A DNA stretch of 11,257 bases, from NCBI GenBank assembly GCA_937873545.1, contig CALMWI010000142.1, positions 1-11,257 of the forward strand. Direction: 5' to 3'. Position numbers and translations under genes: made by a program. This document shows positions 1-7,323 of this stretch, in pieces; the first letter of the stretch is position 1, and every line of letters begins with the position of its first letter. Below the pieces are notes generated by a model that was not told the origin of the DNA, did no database searches, and saw only the letters and a program-made list of their open reading frames with translations. The DNA is from an uncultured bacterium (GTDB lineage Bacteria > UBA4055).

Positions 1-974
1 TTAATGTTCTGCGGGATCTTTCTTCTTGTTATTCCTTCGTAAAGTATGAACATAAAATGCCCGCCGTCAAGCACCGGCACAGGAAGAACGTTAAGAAATC
101 CCACGTTCACGCTGATGAAGGCGATAAATCCGAGATAAGCCCATATTCCTGCTTTCGCGCTTTCTCCTGTCATCTGAGCTATAAGAAGAGGTCCGCCAAG
201 CTCTTTAATTGACGCTTCGCCGGTAACGAGCATCTTAACTGAAAGCCAGCCGACCTTCAGCCAGTTCCATGTAGCCAGGGATCCTTCCTTTACAGATTCA
301 AAAATCCCTGCTTCTCTGATAACCGTTTCAGAATATATGCCTATCAGGCCGATCGTTTTGATCTCGCCGTCATAAAGAGTTCTTAACCCGATGGTCCTGA
401 CCGGGATTTTCAAGGTCGAATCTGCTCTTACGACCATAAACTCAAGTACGGTATCCGGTTTACTGTGAACTATTTGAGTTATTTCTGTCCAGTTTTTAAC
501 TTCAACATTATCAATAGCTTTAATAGAATCTCCGATCATAAAACCGGCGGTCTTAGCGGGTGAATTGTCAGAGAATTCTTTTATCTGTGTCGAATGAACT
601 TCGGGAATCCCGTTAAAAAAAGTTATAACGGAATAAATGGCCACGGCAAGTAAAAAGTTCATCATCACTCCTGATAGGATCACGAACGATTTCTGAAAGA
701 AATTCTTCGATTCGAATTCAAAAGGCTCGCCTCTAACAGCTTTATCGTCCATGCTCTCGTCCATCATGCCCGATATCTTTACATAACCTCCCAACGGTAT
801 CCAGGCTATCCTGTATTCAGTGTCGCCGTACTTTTTTTTGAGCAGAGCTTTACCGAATCCGAGCGAGAATATCTCGACTCTCATTCCGCACAGTTTGGCT
901 GAAGTAAAATGCCCCAGCTCATGTATAAAGACTATTATTCCGAGAAGTATGATAAAAGCGATAGTCGTAAGCAT
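1..974 (-). CDS. rseP: RseP-like site-2 intramembrane zinc metalloprotease (M50), 3' end cut by window edge
   Basis: This is a membrane-embedded zinc protease of the S2P/RseP family. Family members cleave transmembrane segments of anti-sigma factors or remnant signal peptides. 324 codons are visible and the frame is still open at base 1, so perhaps 30-50 C-terminal residues are missing. Seen directly: an N-terminal hydrophobic helix carrying the HExxH zinc site (FIHELGH, residues 16-22); a GGYVK segment at 62-66; a second hydrophobic stretch at about 96-120; one PDZ-like domain at about 125-190 (NSPAKTAGFMIGDSI); and the C-terminal metal-ligand motif NVLPVPVLDGGH at 295-306. One PDZ domain rather than two is common outside Proteobacteria. 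Two in-frame ATGs exist. The one at 980 overlaps the upstream stop as ATGA. The one at 974 sits 5 nt after AAAGGA and is preferred on ribosome-site spacing. It is co-transcribed with, and translationally coupled to, the FAD-linked oxidase gene upstream. The family call is secure; the substrate is unknown. Confidence 0.93.
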   Translation of the reverse strand, partial: MLTTIAFIILLGIIVFIHELGHFTSAKLCGMRVEIFSLGFGKALLKKKYGDTEYRIAWIPLGGYVKISGMMDESMDDKAVRGEPFEFESKNFFQKSFVILSGVMMNFLLAVAIYSVITFFNGIPEVHSTQIKEFSDNSPAKTAGFMIGDSIKAIDNVEVKNWTEITQIVHSKPDTVLEFMVVRADSTLKIPVRTIGLRTLYDGEIKTIGLIGIYSETVIREAGIFESVKEGSLATWNWLKVGWLSVKMLVTGEASIKELGGPLLIAQMTGESAKAGIWAYLGFIAFISVNVGFLNVLPVPVLDGGHFMFILYEGITRRKIPQNI

Positions 975-976
975 AA

Positions 977-2353
977 TCATCCTTTGGTCACATTAAAGAT
1001 TTTTTCCGGGTTGAAAATATTGTCGGGGTCGAAAGCGTTCTTGATCTTTTTCATAAAAGCTATTTCGTTCTTCGAATACTGCAGGCTCATAAAATTTTTC
1101 TTTGAAAGGCCGATGCCGTGCTCGCCTGAAATAGTACCGCCAAGCTCAATGGTTTCCTTAAAGACTTCTTCAGAGGCAAGACGGGCATTATTTGATTCAG
1201 TTCTATTATTTCTGTCGTAAAGTATGTTGACATGAAGATTTCCGTCACCCGCATGCCCGTAAACCACAATTTTAAGGCCGTACTTTTCCGAAATAACGCG
1301 GGTCGATTCAATAAAGGCATACATACCGGTAAGCGGAACAGTAATATCCTCATTCATCTTATCAGTTGATAATTTTTTGATCGAAGTGGAAACAGCCTTT
1401 CTCATATCCCAAAAAGACTGCTCTTCTTTTTCGTCTCCGGCTTTTTTGTATGAAGTTACCTTCATGAGTGAAAATATATTTTCTATCAGTATTTCTTTTT
1501 CAAGCAGCGCTGGAAGAAAATAAGAATCCAGCTTGATTATCAGTAGAGCCTCAGTGTTTTCCGGAAGACTGATATCGGAATACTCGGAAGCAGCTTTTAG
1601 AGCATCTTTGTCGATCAGCTCGATAACTGCAGGGCTGATCGAAGTGCTTTTCAGTTTGATCACTGTGGATACGGCATTTAAAAGACTGTCGTGATATGTT
1701 ATATAAACATCGTGAAGCGGAGGATCATCGATAAGCTCAAGAGCTATTTCGGTAACTATACCGAGAGTACCTTCAGATCCTATCATTACATAAGAACCTG
1801 GAAAAGTATTCCCTTCATCGTAAATGCCGCATTTCTGAATTTTTCCCGAGCTGTCAACGAATCTAAACCCTTTTACATAACGGGCGGTAACGCCGTATTT
1901 CACGCAGTGAAGACCGCCTGCGTTCTCGGCAAAATTGCCTCCGACAGTTGAAACCGCGCTGCTAGACGGATCCGGGGGATAATATAAACCGAATTCACGC
2001 GCTGCTTTTCTCAGGTCGTCAGTAACAACACCCGGCTGAACAAAAGCTGTTTTTTTCTTTGGATCTATAGAAATTATCTTATTCATGGTCTCAAAATTTA
2101 AAAGGATTCCTCCTGTAATAGGAACCGCACCCCCGCTCATTCCGGTACCGGCTCCCCGCGCTATTATAGCGATCCCGTTATCTGCAGCTATAGCAACTAT
2201 TTTTGAGATTTCACTCTCGGTCATGACATTTACGACAACATCTGGACTGCCGGTAAATTTTGTTGTATCTGTTCTGAACACATATCTTGTTTCGGGAGAA
2301 GTATCGATACTCCCTTTTTCCAAAACCGCTTCTATCCGTTCGACGATGTTCAT
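977..2353 (-). CDS. FAD-linked oxidase, GlcD / D-lactate dehydrogenase type
   Basis: This is a 458-residue flavoprotein of the VAO/PCMH superfamily that probably oxidises a small 2-hydroxy acid such as glycolate or D-lactate. The N-terminal FAD-binding half shows RGAGTGMSGG (66-75), PPDPSS (126-131), GGNFAENAGG (138-147) and GSEGTLGIVTE (192-202). These are the pyrophosphate- and flavin-contacting signatures of GlcD-like enzymes. The C-terminal FAD-oxidase half has EDITVP (335-340), HAGDGNLH (367-374), SGEHGIG (409-415) and a final FNPEKIF. Length matches stand-alone GlcD proteins of about 460 residues. There is no C-terminal cysteine-rich iron-sulfur domain, so electrons must pass to a partner or quinone not encoded here. 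The ATG at 2353 is preceded by a GGAG element 3 nt upstream. It is first in a two-gene unit with rseP and lies divergent from the corA-like gene. Sequence alone does not separate glycolate from D-lactate or other 2-hydroxy acids, so no symbol is given. Confidence 0.9.
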   Translation of the reverse strand: MNIVERIEAVLEKGSIDTSPETRYVFRTDTTKFTGSPDVVVNVMTESEISKIVAIAADNGIAIIARGAGTGMSGGAVPITGGILLNFETMNKIISIDPKKKTAFVQPGVVTDDLRKAAREFGLYYPPDPSSSAVSTVGGNFAENAGGLHCVKYGVTARYVKGFRFVDSSGKIQKCGIYDEGNTFPGSYVMIGSEGTLGIVTEIALELIDDPPLHDVYITYHDSLLNAVSTVIKLKSTSISPAVIELIDKDALKAASEYSDISLPENTEALLIIKLDSYFLPALLEKEILIENIFSLMKVTSYKKAGDEKEEQSFWDMRKAVSTSIKKLSTDKMNEDITVPLTGMYAFIESTRVISEKYGLKIVVYGHAGDGNLHVNILYDRNNRTESNNARLASEEVFKETIELGGTISGEHGIGLSKKNFMSLQYSKNEIAFMKKIKNAFDPDNIFNPEKIFNVTKG

Positions 2354-2502
2354 TAACTCCGTTCCAAAATTGATAAGCTTATAAAGTAAGAAATTATTAC
2401 GGTAAGTTCAAGTGAATATAATACATCTTCAAATTTAATTTATACTTGCGGGTTGATGATTTTATTTTTAACTTTGAACAGACAGAGAAACAGGGAAAGC
2501 AA
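2354..2502. promoter_or_regulatory. Divergent intergenic region with candidate promoters
   Basis: This 149-base AT-rich gap separates the minus-strand oxidase gene from the plus-strand corA-like gene and must hold start sites for both. On the plus strand TATACTTG (2441-2448) resembles either a sigma-70 -10 box or a Bacteroidetes TAnnTTTG -7 element. On the minus strand the complement reads TAAATTTG near 2430-2437, which fits TAnnTTTG exactly. I could not pair either with a convincing upstream box, so the promoter positions are weak. No operator, riboswitch or Mg2+ leader hairpin was recognised. Confidence 0.3.
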
Positions 2503-3438
2503 ATGATCTCGATTCTTAAAAAAAATAATGATAAGCTGACCAGGATCAGCGGATTTGAAAATGACAGCTGGGTAAATATTGTACATCCTTCCGCAGATGA
2601 GATAAACAGTATCATTGAAAAATTCGATATTCCGAGGGACTTTCTGACAGATCCGCTGGATATTGACGAAGTGGCCCGTCTGGAGATCGACGGCGATAAT
2701 TTTATTCTGCTCTCAAGGATCCCTGTCCATGAAATGAACGAAGAGGGATCAAATTTCACCACAATACCTATCGGTATTATTGTCATCAAAGATAAGCTGA
2801 TCATAACTGTTTCTCCCCATGAAAACGATCTTATGAAGGATTTTGAGAACGACAGGATAAAAAAATTCGATCCGGCTGACAGGCCTGCGTCAATTCTTCA
2901 GATATTCAACAGGACCAACCAGCTCTATATTAAATATTTAAAACAGCTGAGGCATAAAGCCGGAGAAATAGAAAGCGAGATACTTGAAACAATGAACGAT
3001 AAAGACCTTGTACAGATATTCAATCTTCAGAAATCGCTAATTCACTATACTGCCTCGCTTAATTCGAATAACAGGATGATCCAGAAGCTTAAAAGAAGCA
3101 GGCTTTTCGAGATAGATGAAGAAAAAGACGACATTCTTGAAGATATCACTATCGATATAAAACAGGCGATAGAGATGGCCGAGATATACGGGAATATTTT
3201 AAGCGAGATGATGAGATTCTTTTCATCCGTAATTTCAAATAAGCTGAATATCGTTATGAAATTTCTTGCGGCGATTACAATAATCATCGCAATACCGACA
3301 CTTGTATCAAGCATATACGGAATGAACGTTCCGCTGCCTTTTCAGGATTTTCCCCATGCTTTTATAATCACTATGGGCATATCAGCCTTTTCAGTCATTT
3401 TGGGGGTTCTCATTTTCATTTACAGGAAATGGCTCTGA
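2503..3438 (+). CDS. corA: CorA-family magnesium/divalent cation transporter
   Basis: This inner-membrane channel of the CorA/MIT family moves Mg2+ (or Co2+/Ni2+) as a homopentamer. From the ATG at 2503 it has 311 residues, a normal length. The N-terminal soluble alpha/beta domain (about 1-145) includes the family-typical SWVNIVHPSADEI near 22-34. A long charged helical region (about 145-245) forms the stalk. Two C-terminal membrane helices follow at about 250-270 and 287-307, and the first ends in the diagnostic YGMN (272-275). The open frame extends upstream to a TTG at 2446. ATG 2503 is preferred because it is preceded by AGGGAAAG and because relatives begin close to this ISILKK segment. 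The product ends RKWL, as many CorA proteins end in K/RKWL. It is monocistronic, diverges from the oxidase gene and converges on the phosphorylase gene. Ion specificity is inferred from family only; ZntB-type zinc transport is a less likely alternative. Confidence 0.92.
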   Translation: MISILKKNNDKLTRISGFENDSWVNIVHPSADEINSIIEKFDIPRDFLTDPLDIDEVARLEIDGDNFILLSRIPVHEMNEEGSNFTTIPIGIIVIKDKLIITVSPHENDLMKDFENDRIKKFDPADRPASILQIFNRTNQLYIKYLKQLRHKAGEIESEILETMNDKDLVQIFNLQKSLIHYTASLNSNNRMIQKLKRSRLFEIDEEKDDILEDITIDIKQAIEMAEIYGNILSEMMRFFSSVISNKLNIVMKFLAAITIIIAIPTLVSSIYGMNVPLPFQDFPHAFIITMGISAFSVILGVLIFIYRKWL

Positions 3439-3525
3439 ATAAAAAAAAGTTATAATTTGTGACCTGCGACACAGTTTTAATTTGTGCTGATGACTATATT
3501 TGTACTGACGGTTCAATAATTGGGG

Positions 3526-3560
3526 GAGGGGACGGGTTGTCAAAAACCCGTCCCTTCAAT
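3526..3560 (+). terminator. Rho-independent terminator between convergent genes
   Basis: The 10-bp perfect stem GGGACGGGTT (3529-3538) pairs with AACCCGTCCC (3545-3554) across the 6-nt loop GTCAAA. It extends outward by a G-U pair, an A-T pair and a G-C pair to 3526 and 3557. On the plus strand a T-rich tail follows (AATTTATTTT), as expected for termination of the corA-like transcript about 90 nt after its stop. On the minus strand the same stem starts 3 nt after the phosphorylase stop but is followed by C-rich sequence, so it would be a weaker terminator in that direction. Confidence 0.85.
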
Positions 3561-6107
3561 TTATTTTACAAGCCACTTAACATATTCTGGATAAAGTTCA
3601 AAGAAAAAATCATCTGAAGGTCTTATTCTGATATTATATCCCTGCTCTCCCGAACCGCTAAGATCAAAAGTTCCGGTGTATTTAGCTACATTGTCGCTAT
3701 ATTTTTCAATGTATCTAAGAGTTTTGATGCTGCAGTTCTCCCTGTCGGGGCAGTAGAAGAGTTCTATCGTAACATCTTCATGCGCCATGCTGTCAAGATA
3801 GACATAGACCTCGACAGACATTTTTTCGGTAGCTTTTACACTGTGGGAATCAGTGCTTGAAAATGCGTCCTTTATATGAATATTGTTCCATTTTTCTCCG
3901 ACGGACCTGTTCATTTCTATCATCTCGTCTATCTTTTTGTAATTGTTCTTTTCAAGAATATCGAGAGTGTCGAATTCCTTCTCATAGAATTTGTTATAAT
4001 ATTCAGTGAGCATTCTGTGCATGTTGAAACCTTTGCCTACACTGTAGATAGAACTTTTCATCATTTCCACCCACTCTTCGGGGAAATAACTGTCTCTCTT
4101 CTCGTAATACTTTTCGGTAATTTCCTCTTCGAGAAGATCATATATCTGCTGGGCTTCCGCAGATGATTTTAGGGTTATATCACTGTAGAAATCACCTGCA
4201 GTGATCGCCCATCCGTTGGTGCCGTTGAAGCATTCCGGCCACCAGCCGTCAAGAACGCTCAGGTTAAGAACGCCGTTGATGCCGGCTTTAATTCCCGAAG
4301 TACCGCTGGCCTCCATAGGTTTTATAGGATTGTTCAGCCACACATCGACGCCCTGGATCATATGCCTTGCTATATCCATATCGTAGTCCTCAACAAAAAC
4401 GATATGGTCCTCAAGATCATTCTGGATCGCGAAATTTAAGATGTCCTTAATTATAGTTTTTCCGGCCACATCTGCCGGATGAGCTTTACCGGCGAATATT
4501 ATCTGTACCGGCTTTAAGGAGTTTGTAAGTATTTTTTTAAGTCTTTCCGGATCCTGAAGCAGCAGGTTTGCTCTTTTATACGTCGCGAATCTTCTTGCGA
4601 AACCTATGGTCAGATACTGCGGATTAAGAGCGTTTGAAGCTTTCTTTATTTTTTTTGCCGGAGCTCCTCTTCTCTGAAGCGTATGAACGAGTTTTTTCCT
4701 GATAAAAGTTACCAGCTGCTCTTTTCTCCGTTTGTGAGCTTCCCAGATCTCGTTACTGGGAATAGCCGAAATTCCGTCCCAAAGAGTAGTTCTGTTGGCT
4801 TTGTGCATATAATCCGGCCCCAGGTATCTGTCGAACAGATAAGTGATCTCCATACTTAGCCATGTCTGAAGATGGACTCCGTTGGTTACATAATCGATAG
4901 GCACTTCGTCGTCGTGCAGATGAGGGAAGATATCTTTCCACATCCCTTTTGAGACATCTCCGTGAAGTTTAGAAACTCCGTTCCTGAATTTTGAATATTT
5001 AATTGCAAAAATTCGCAGCCAGAAAATTCTTGAGTTATCAACCTTACCGCACTGAAGGAATCTTTCCATCGTCATGCCGAGAGCTTCGACATCTTCTTTG
5101 AAATATTCCCTGATAAAACTTTCATCAAAATGTTCATTGCCTTCAATAACAGGCGTATGAGTTGTAAACACGGTCGATTGTTTTATAAGCTGTTTGGCCT
5201 TTTCAAAAGGCATCTTATGATCGAGTACAAGCTGTTTCAGCCTTTCAACTATCAGGAAAGCGGAATGTCCTTCGTTAAGGTGGAACACTTTGGGTTTAAT
5301 TCCGAGCAGATCAAGAGCTTTCAATCCTCCCTGGCCGAGTATTATTTCCTGCTGTATCCTGAGATGTTTATCGGCTATATAGAGATGGTCGGTTATGCAT
5401 CTTGCCGAAATGTCGTTCTGTGGGATATTGGTATCAAGAAGGTACAGCTTTATTTTACCGACATCGATCTCCCATATCTTGATCCATACATTATGTCCTT
5501 TTATTTTCATTGGAAATATCAGAGGTTCGCCGTTCGCGTCTGTCGTCTCTTTTACGGCTTTCAGGTACCACTTGTTCTCAAGGTATTCTTCCTGCTGGAA
5601 ACCGTCTATGGCGATCCTCTGGTTCATATAACCGTAGGTGTAAAGCAGTCCGATGCCGTAAAGCGGGATTCCTGTATCCGAAGCGGCTTTAAGATAATCT
5701 CCCGCCAGAACTCCGAGTCCGCCCGAATATATGGCAACAGACTCGTGCATTCCGAATTCCATAGAGAAATAAGCGATTATATCATCGCTGTGAGCAGGAA
5801 TATCTTCGCCGTTCTCGTCAGTATAATATCCTTCAAAGCTCATATATCTTTTAAATTTGTCGTAAACTTTGTTAAGCTCATACAAAAATCCGTTATCTTT
5901 GGAAAGCTTGTCCATATCTTCAGAAGATAATTTGTGAAGAAATTCGACAGGATTATGTTTGACGCTTCTGAACAGTTCGGGATTAATTCTCATATAGAGC
6001 CTTTCAGCTTCTTTGTCCCATGTTGACCACATGTTGTATGACACTTCATACAAAGGCTGCAGAGAATCCGGAACGACAGGTTTTACATAAAAATTTTTCA
6101 GCTTCAT
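3561..6107 (-). CDS. glgP: Alpha-glucan (glycogen) phosphorylase, GT35, DUF3417 type
   Basis: This cytosolic PLP-dependent enzyme releases glucose-1-phosphate from the non-reducing ends of alpha-1,4-glucan chains. It has 848 residues. The N-terminal DUF3417-like region (about 1-95) contains YNMWSTWDKEAERL, a hallmark of the bacterial/archaeal phosphorylase branch distinct from E. coli GlgP/MalP. The catalytic core shows YFSMEFGMHES (113-123), GGLGVLAGDYLKAASD (129-144), HLNEGHS (276-282), TTHTP (315-319) and FARRFATYKR (503-512). The PLP-lysine motif is EASGTSGIK with Lys607, followed by NGVLNLSVLDGWW. The last roughly 90 residues (about 762-848) look like a beta-rich accessory domain. GGAG lies 7 nt before the ATG. 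It is the last gene of the operon, 18 nt after the GH57 gene. The allosteric and phosphorylation sites of eukaryotic enzymes were not recognised. Function is firm; preference for glycogen versus shorter maltodextrins is open. Confidence 0.95.
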   Translation of the reverse strand: MKLKNFYVKPVVPDSLQPLYEVSYNMWSTWDKEAERLYMRINPELFRSVKHNPVEFLHKLSSEDMDKLSKDNGFLYELNKVYDKFKRYMSFEGYYTDENGEDIPAHSDDIIAYFSMEFGMHESVAIYSGGLGVLAGDYLKAASDTGIPLYGIGLLYTYGYMNQRIAIDGFQQEEYLENKWYLKAVKETTDANGEPLIFPMKIKGHNVWIKIWEIDVGKIKLYLLDTNIPQNDISARCITDHLYIADKHLRIQQEIILGQGGLKALDLLGIKPKVFHLNEGHSAFLIVERLKQLVLDHKMPFEKAKQLIKQSTVFTTHTPVIEGNEHFDESFIREYFKEDVEALGMTMERFLQCGKVDNSRIFWLRIFAIKYSKFRNGVSKLHGDVSKGMWKDIFPHLHDDEVPIDYVTNGVHLQTWLSMEITYLFDRYLGPDYMHKANRTTLWDGISAIPSNEIWEAHKRRKEQLVTFIRKKLVHTLQRRGAPAKKIKKASNALNPQYLTIGFARRFATYKRANLLLQDPERLKKILTNSLKPVQIIFAGKAHPADVAGKTIIKDILNFAIQNDLEDHIVFVEDYDMDIARHMIQGVDVWLNNPIKPMEASGTSGIKAGINGVLNLSVLDGWWPECFNGTNGWAITAGDFYSDITLKSSAEAQQIYDLLEEEITEKYYEKRDSYFPEEWVEMMKSSIYSVGKGFNMHRMLTEYYNKFYEKEFDTLDILEKNNYKKIDEMIEMNRSVGEKWNNIHIKDAFSSTDSHSVKATEKMSVEVYVYLDSMAHEDVTIELFYCPDRENCSIKTLRYIEKYSDNVAKYTGTFDLSGSGEQGYNIRIRPSDDFFFELYPEYVKWLVK

Positions 6108-6125
6108 TTTTTATCTCCAGATATA

Positions 6126-7319
6126 TTAAATTCTTTCTTCAAGATCCGTTACGGCGTTCATAAAGTTCCTGTAGCCTGTTTCGGGAGAACCGTAAGGCGA
6201 GAAGTATTTATGGACATCACCGTCCTGAAAATATTTTGTTGACATGTAGTAGAAATGGTCCGAGGTAGAGAGTTTTCGGGCAATTTCCAGAAGCTCAGGA
6301 TTTTTTGACGCTTTTACACGCGCAAGTATTTCATAGAATGTTTCAAGCGCATTATACTGCATGTCATTCTCTCTCCAGGCTGAAAGGTCCCTTTCCATAT
6401 CCGCCCATGATACAGGCTCGGGGAAAGATATGCTTTCAGGCTGGTAATTGGTTATGTGAAGCGCATCGGACGGCCATGAGAACTCGATCTGTTTCGACTT
6501 GAGCGCTTTTCCCGGAAGAGCTCTCATGAATTCAAAAATGCCCGTTTCTTCCCACTGGTGTTCACCGAATGTTTCGTAGTCCATGAACAGGTTCAGGAAC
6601 AGATTTTTTTTGCCTTTCTCGATAAGATTAAGATCGCGTATCCACTTGACGAATTTATCGACCGTAAGAGGATATTCGACCCATCCCTTATTTGAAAAAC
6701 GGAAAGCTATATCATCAGAAAGCGAATAGAACTTTAGAAGCATCATCATGTTTTTGTTCTTATCTTTGTACGCATAAAGCGGAGAGCGCCAGTCCAGTAT
6801 CCTGTCAACGCCCTCGGTCAGGATCACCTTGTAGCCCTCTTCCTCCCAGATGTAATCGGACAAAGTATCCTGGTAAATAAGCTCAGTATTCCTGAAAGTG
6901 ATGGGTGAGAAACCGAATTCTTTTTTTATGGTTTCTCTGTGCATTTTTACCTGATCCAGAAACTCTTCCTTGTCGTAAAGGAATGACAACGAGTGATAGT
7001 AAGTTTCTCCGATAAATTCCACGCAGTTCGTTTTTGCAAGGTCGCGGAAAGAATAGAGAACTTCCGGGCAGTATTTTCTGAACTGTTCTATCGCAGTACC
7101 GGTGATTGAATAAGCGATCCTGAATCTGCCTTCATACTTATCTATCAGCTCCAGCAGAAGTTTATTTGCAGGCAGATAGCATTTGTTGGCTACCTTTCGC
7201 ATTACTTCGCCGTTAAGCTCGTCATCAAAAATATCCTTTCCTTTTCCAATATCTAGAACTGAAAAATTTTTGATCCTGTATGGCTGATGCACCTGAAAAT
7301 AAAAAACAAGATTTATCAT
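6126..7319 (-). CDS. GH57 alpha-amylase-type glycoside hydrolase
   Basis: This 397-residue retaining glycoside hydrolase of family 57 probably acts in the cytosol on alpha-1,4-glucan (amylase or 4-alpha-glucanotransferase activity). No signal peptide is visible: the protein starts with MINLVFYFQVHQP, whose HQP (11-13) is GH57 motif 1. Further conserved signatures are GRFRIAYSITG (64-74), FRNTELIYQD (142-151) with predicted nucleophile Glu146, MDYETFGEHQW (246-256) with predicted acid/base Asp247, and TSDHFYYMS (352-360). Length agrees with the shorter MJA1-like GH57 group, whereas branching enzymes of this family are usually over 500 residues. AAAAGG inside the last codons of the upstream gene lies 7 nt before the ATG; the gap to the upstream stop is 4 nt. 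Its place between a synthase-like transferase and a phosphorylase suggests trimming or rearranging storage glucan. Hydrolysis and transfer cannot be told apart from sequence here. Confidence 0.92.
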   Translation of the reverse strand: MINLVFYFQVHQPYRIKNFSVLDIGKGKDIFDDELNGEVMRKVANKCYLPANKLLLELIDKYEGRFRIAYSITGTAIEQFRKYCPEVLYSFRDLAKTNCVEFIGETYYHSLSFLYDKEEFLDQVKMHRETIKKEFGFSPITFRNTELIYQDTLSDYIWEEEGYKVILTEGVDRILDWRSPLYAYKDKNKNMMMLLKFYSLSDDIAFRFSNKGWVEYPLTVDKFVKWIRDLNLIEKGKKNLFLNLFMDYETFGEHQWEETGIFEFMRALPGKALKSKQIEFSWPSDALHITNYQPESISFPEPVSWADMERDLSAWRENDMQYNALETFYEILARVKASKNPELLEIARKLSTSDHFYYMSTKYFQDGDVHKYFSPYGSPETGYRNFMNAVTDLEERI

Positions 7320-7323
7320 AAAT

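Noticed and set aside
1..3. TTA at the left edge read as a minus-strand stop codon for rseP
   Set aside because: The protease frame places the codon boundary at base 3, so the last two bases belong to an incomplete codon and the apparent TAA is out of frame.
977..980. Possible frameshift or fusion between the oxidase and protease genes
   Set aside because: The junction is a normal ATGA overlap; both proteins have complete, family-typical ends there.
2397..2804. 135-codon minus-strand frame across the corA promoter and N-terminus
   Set aside because: Its low-complexity serine/isoleucine-rich translation is typical of antisense reading, and the plus-strand CorA frame is well supported.
5130..5930. 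266-codon open frame on the plus strand
   Set aside because: It lies wholly antisense to the phosphorylase gene, which has clear motifs throughout. The product has no recognisable domain, and no promoter or ribosome site was seen.
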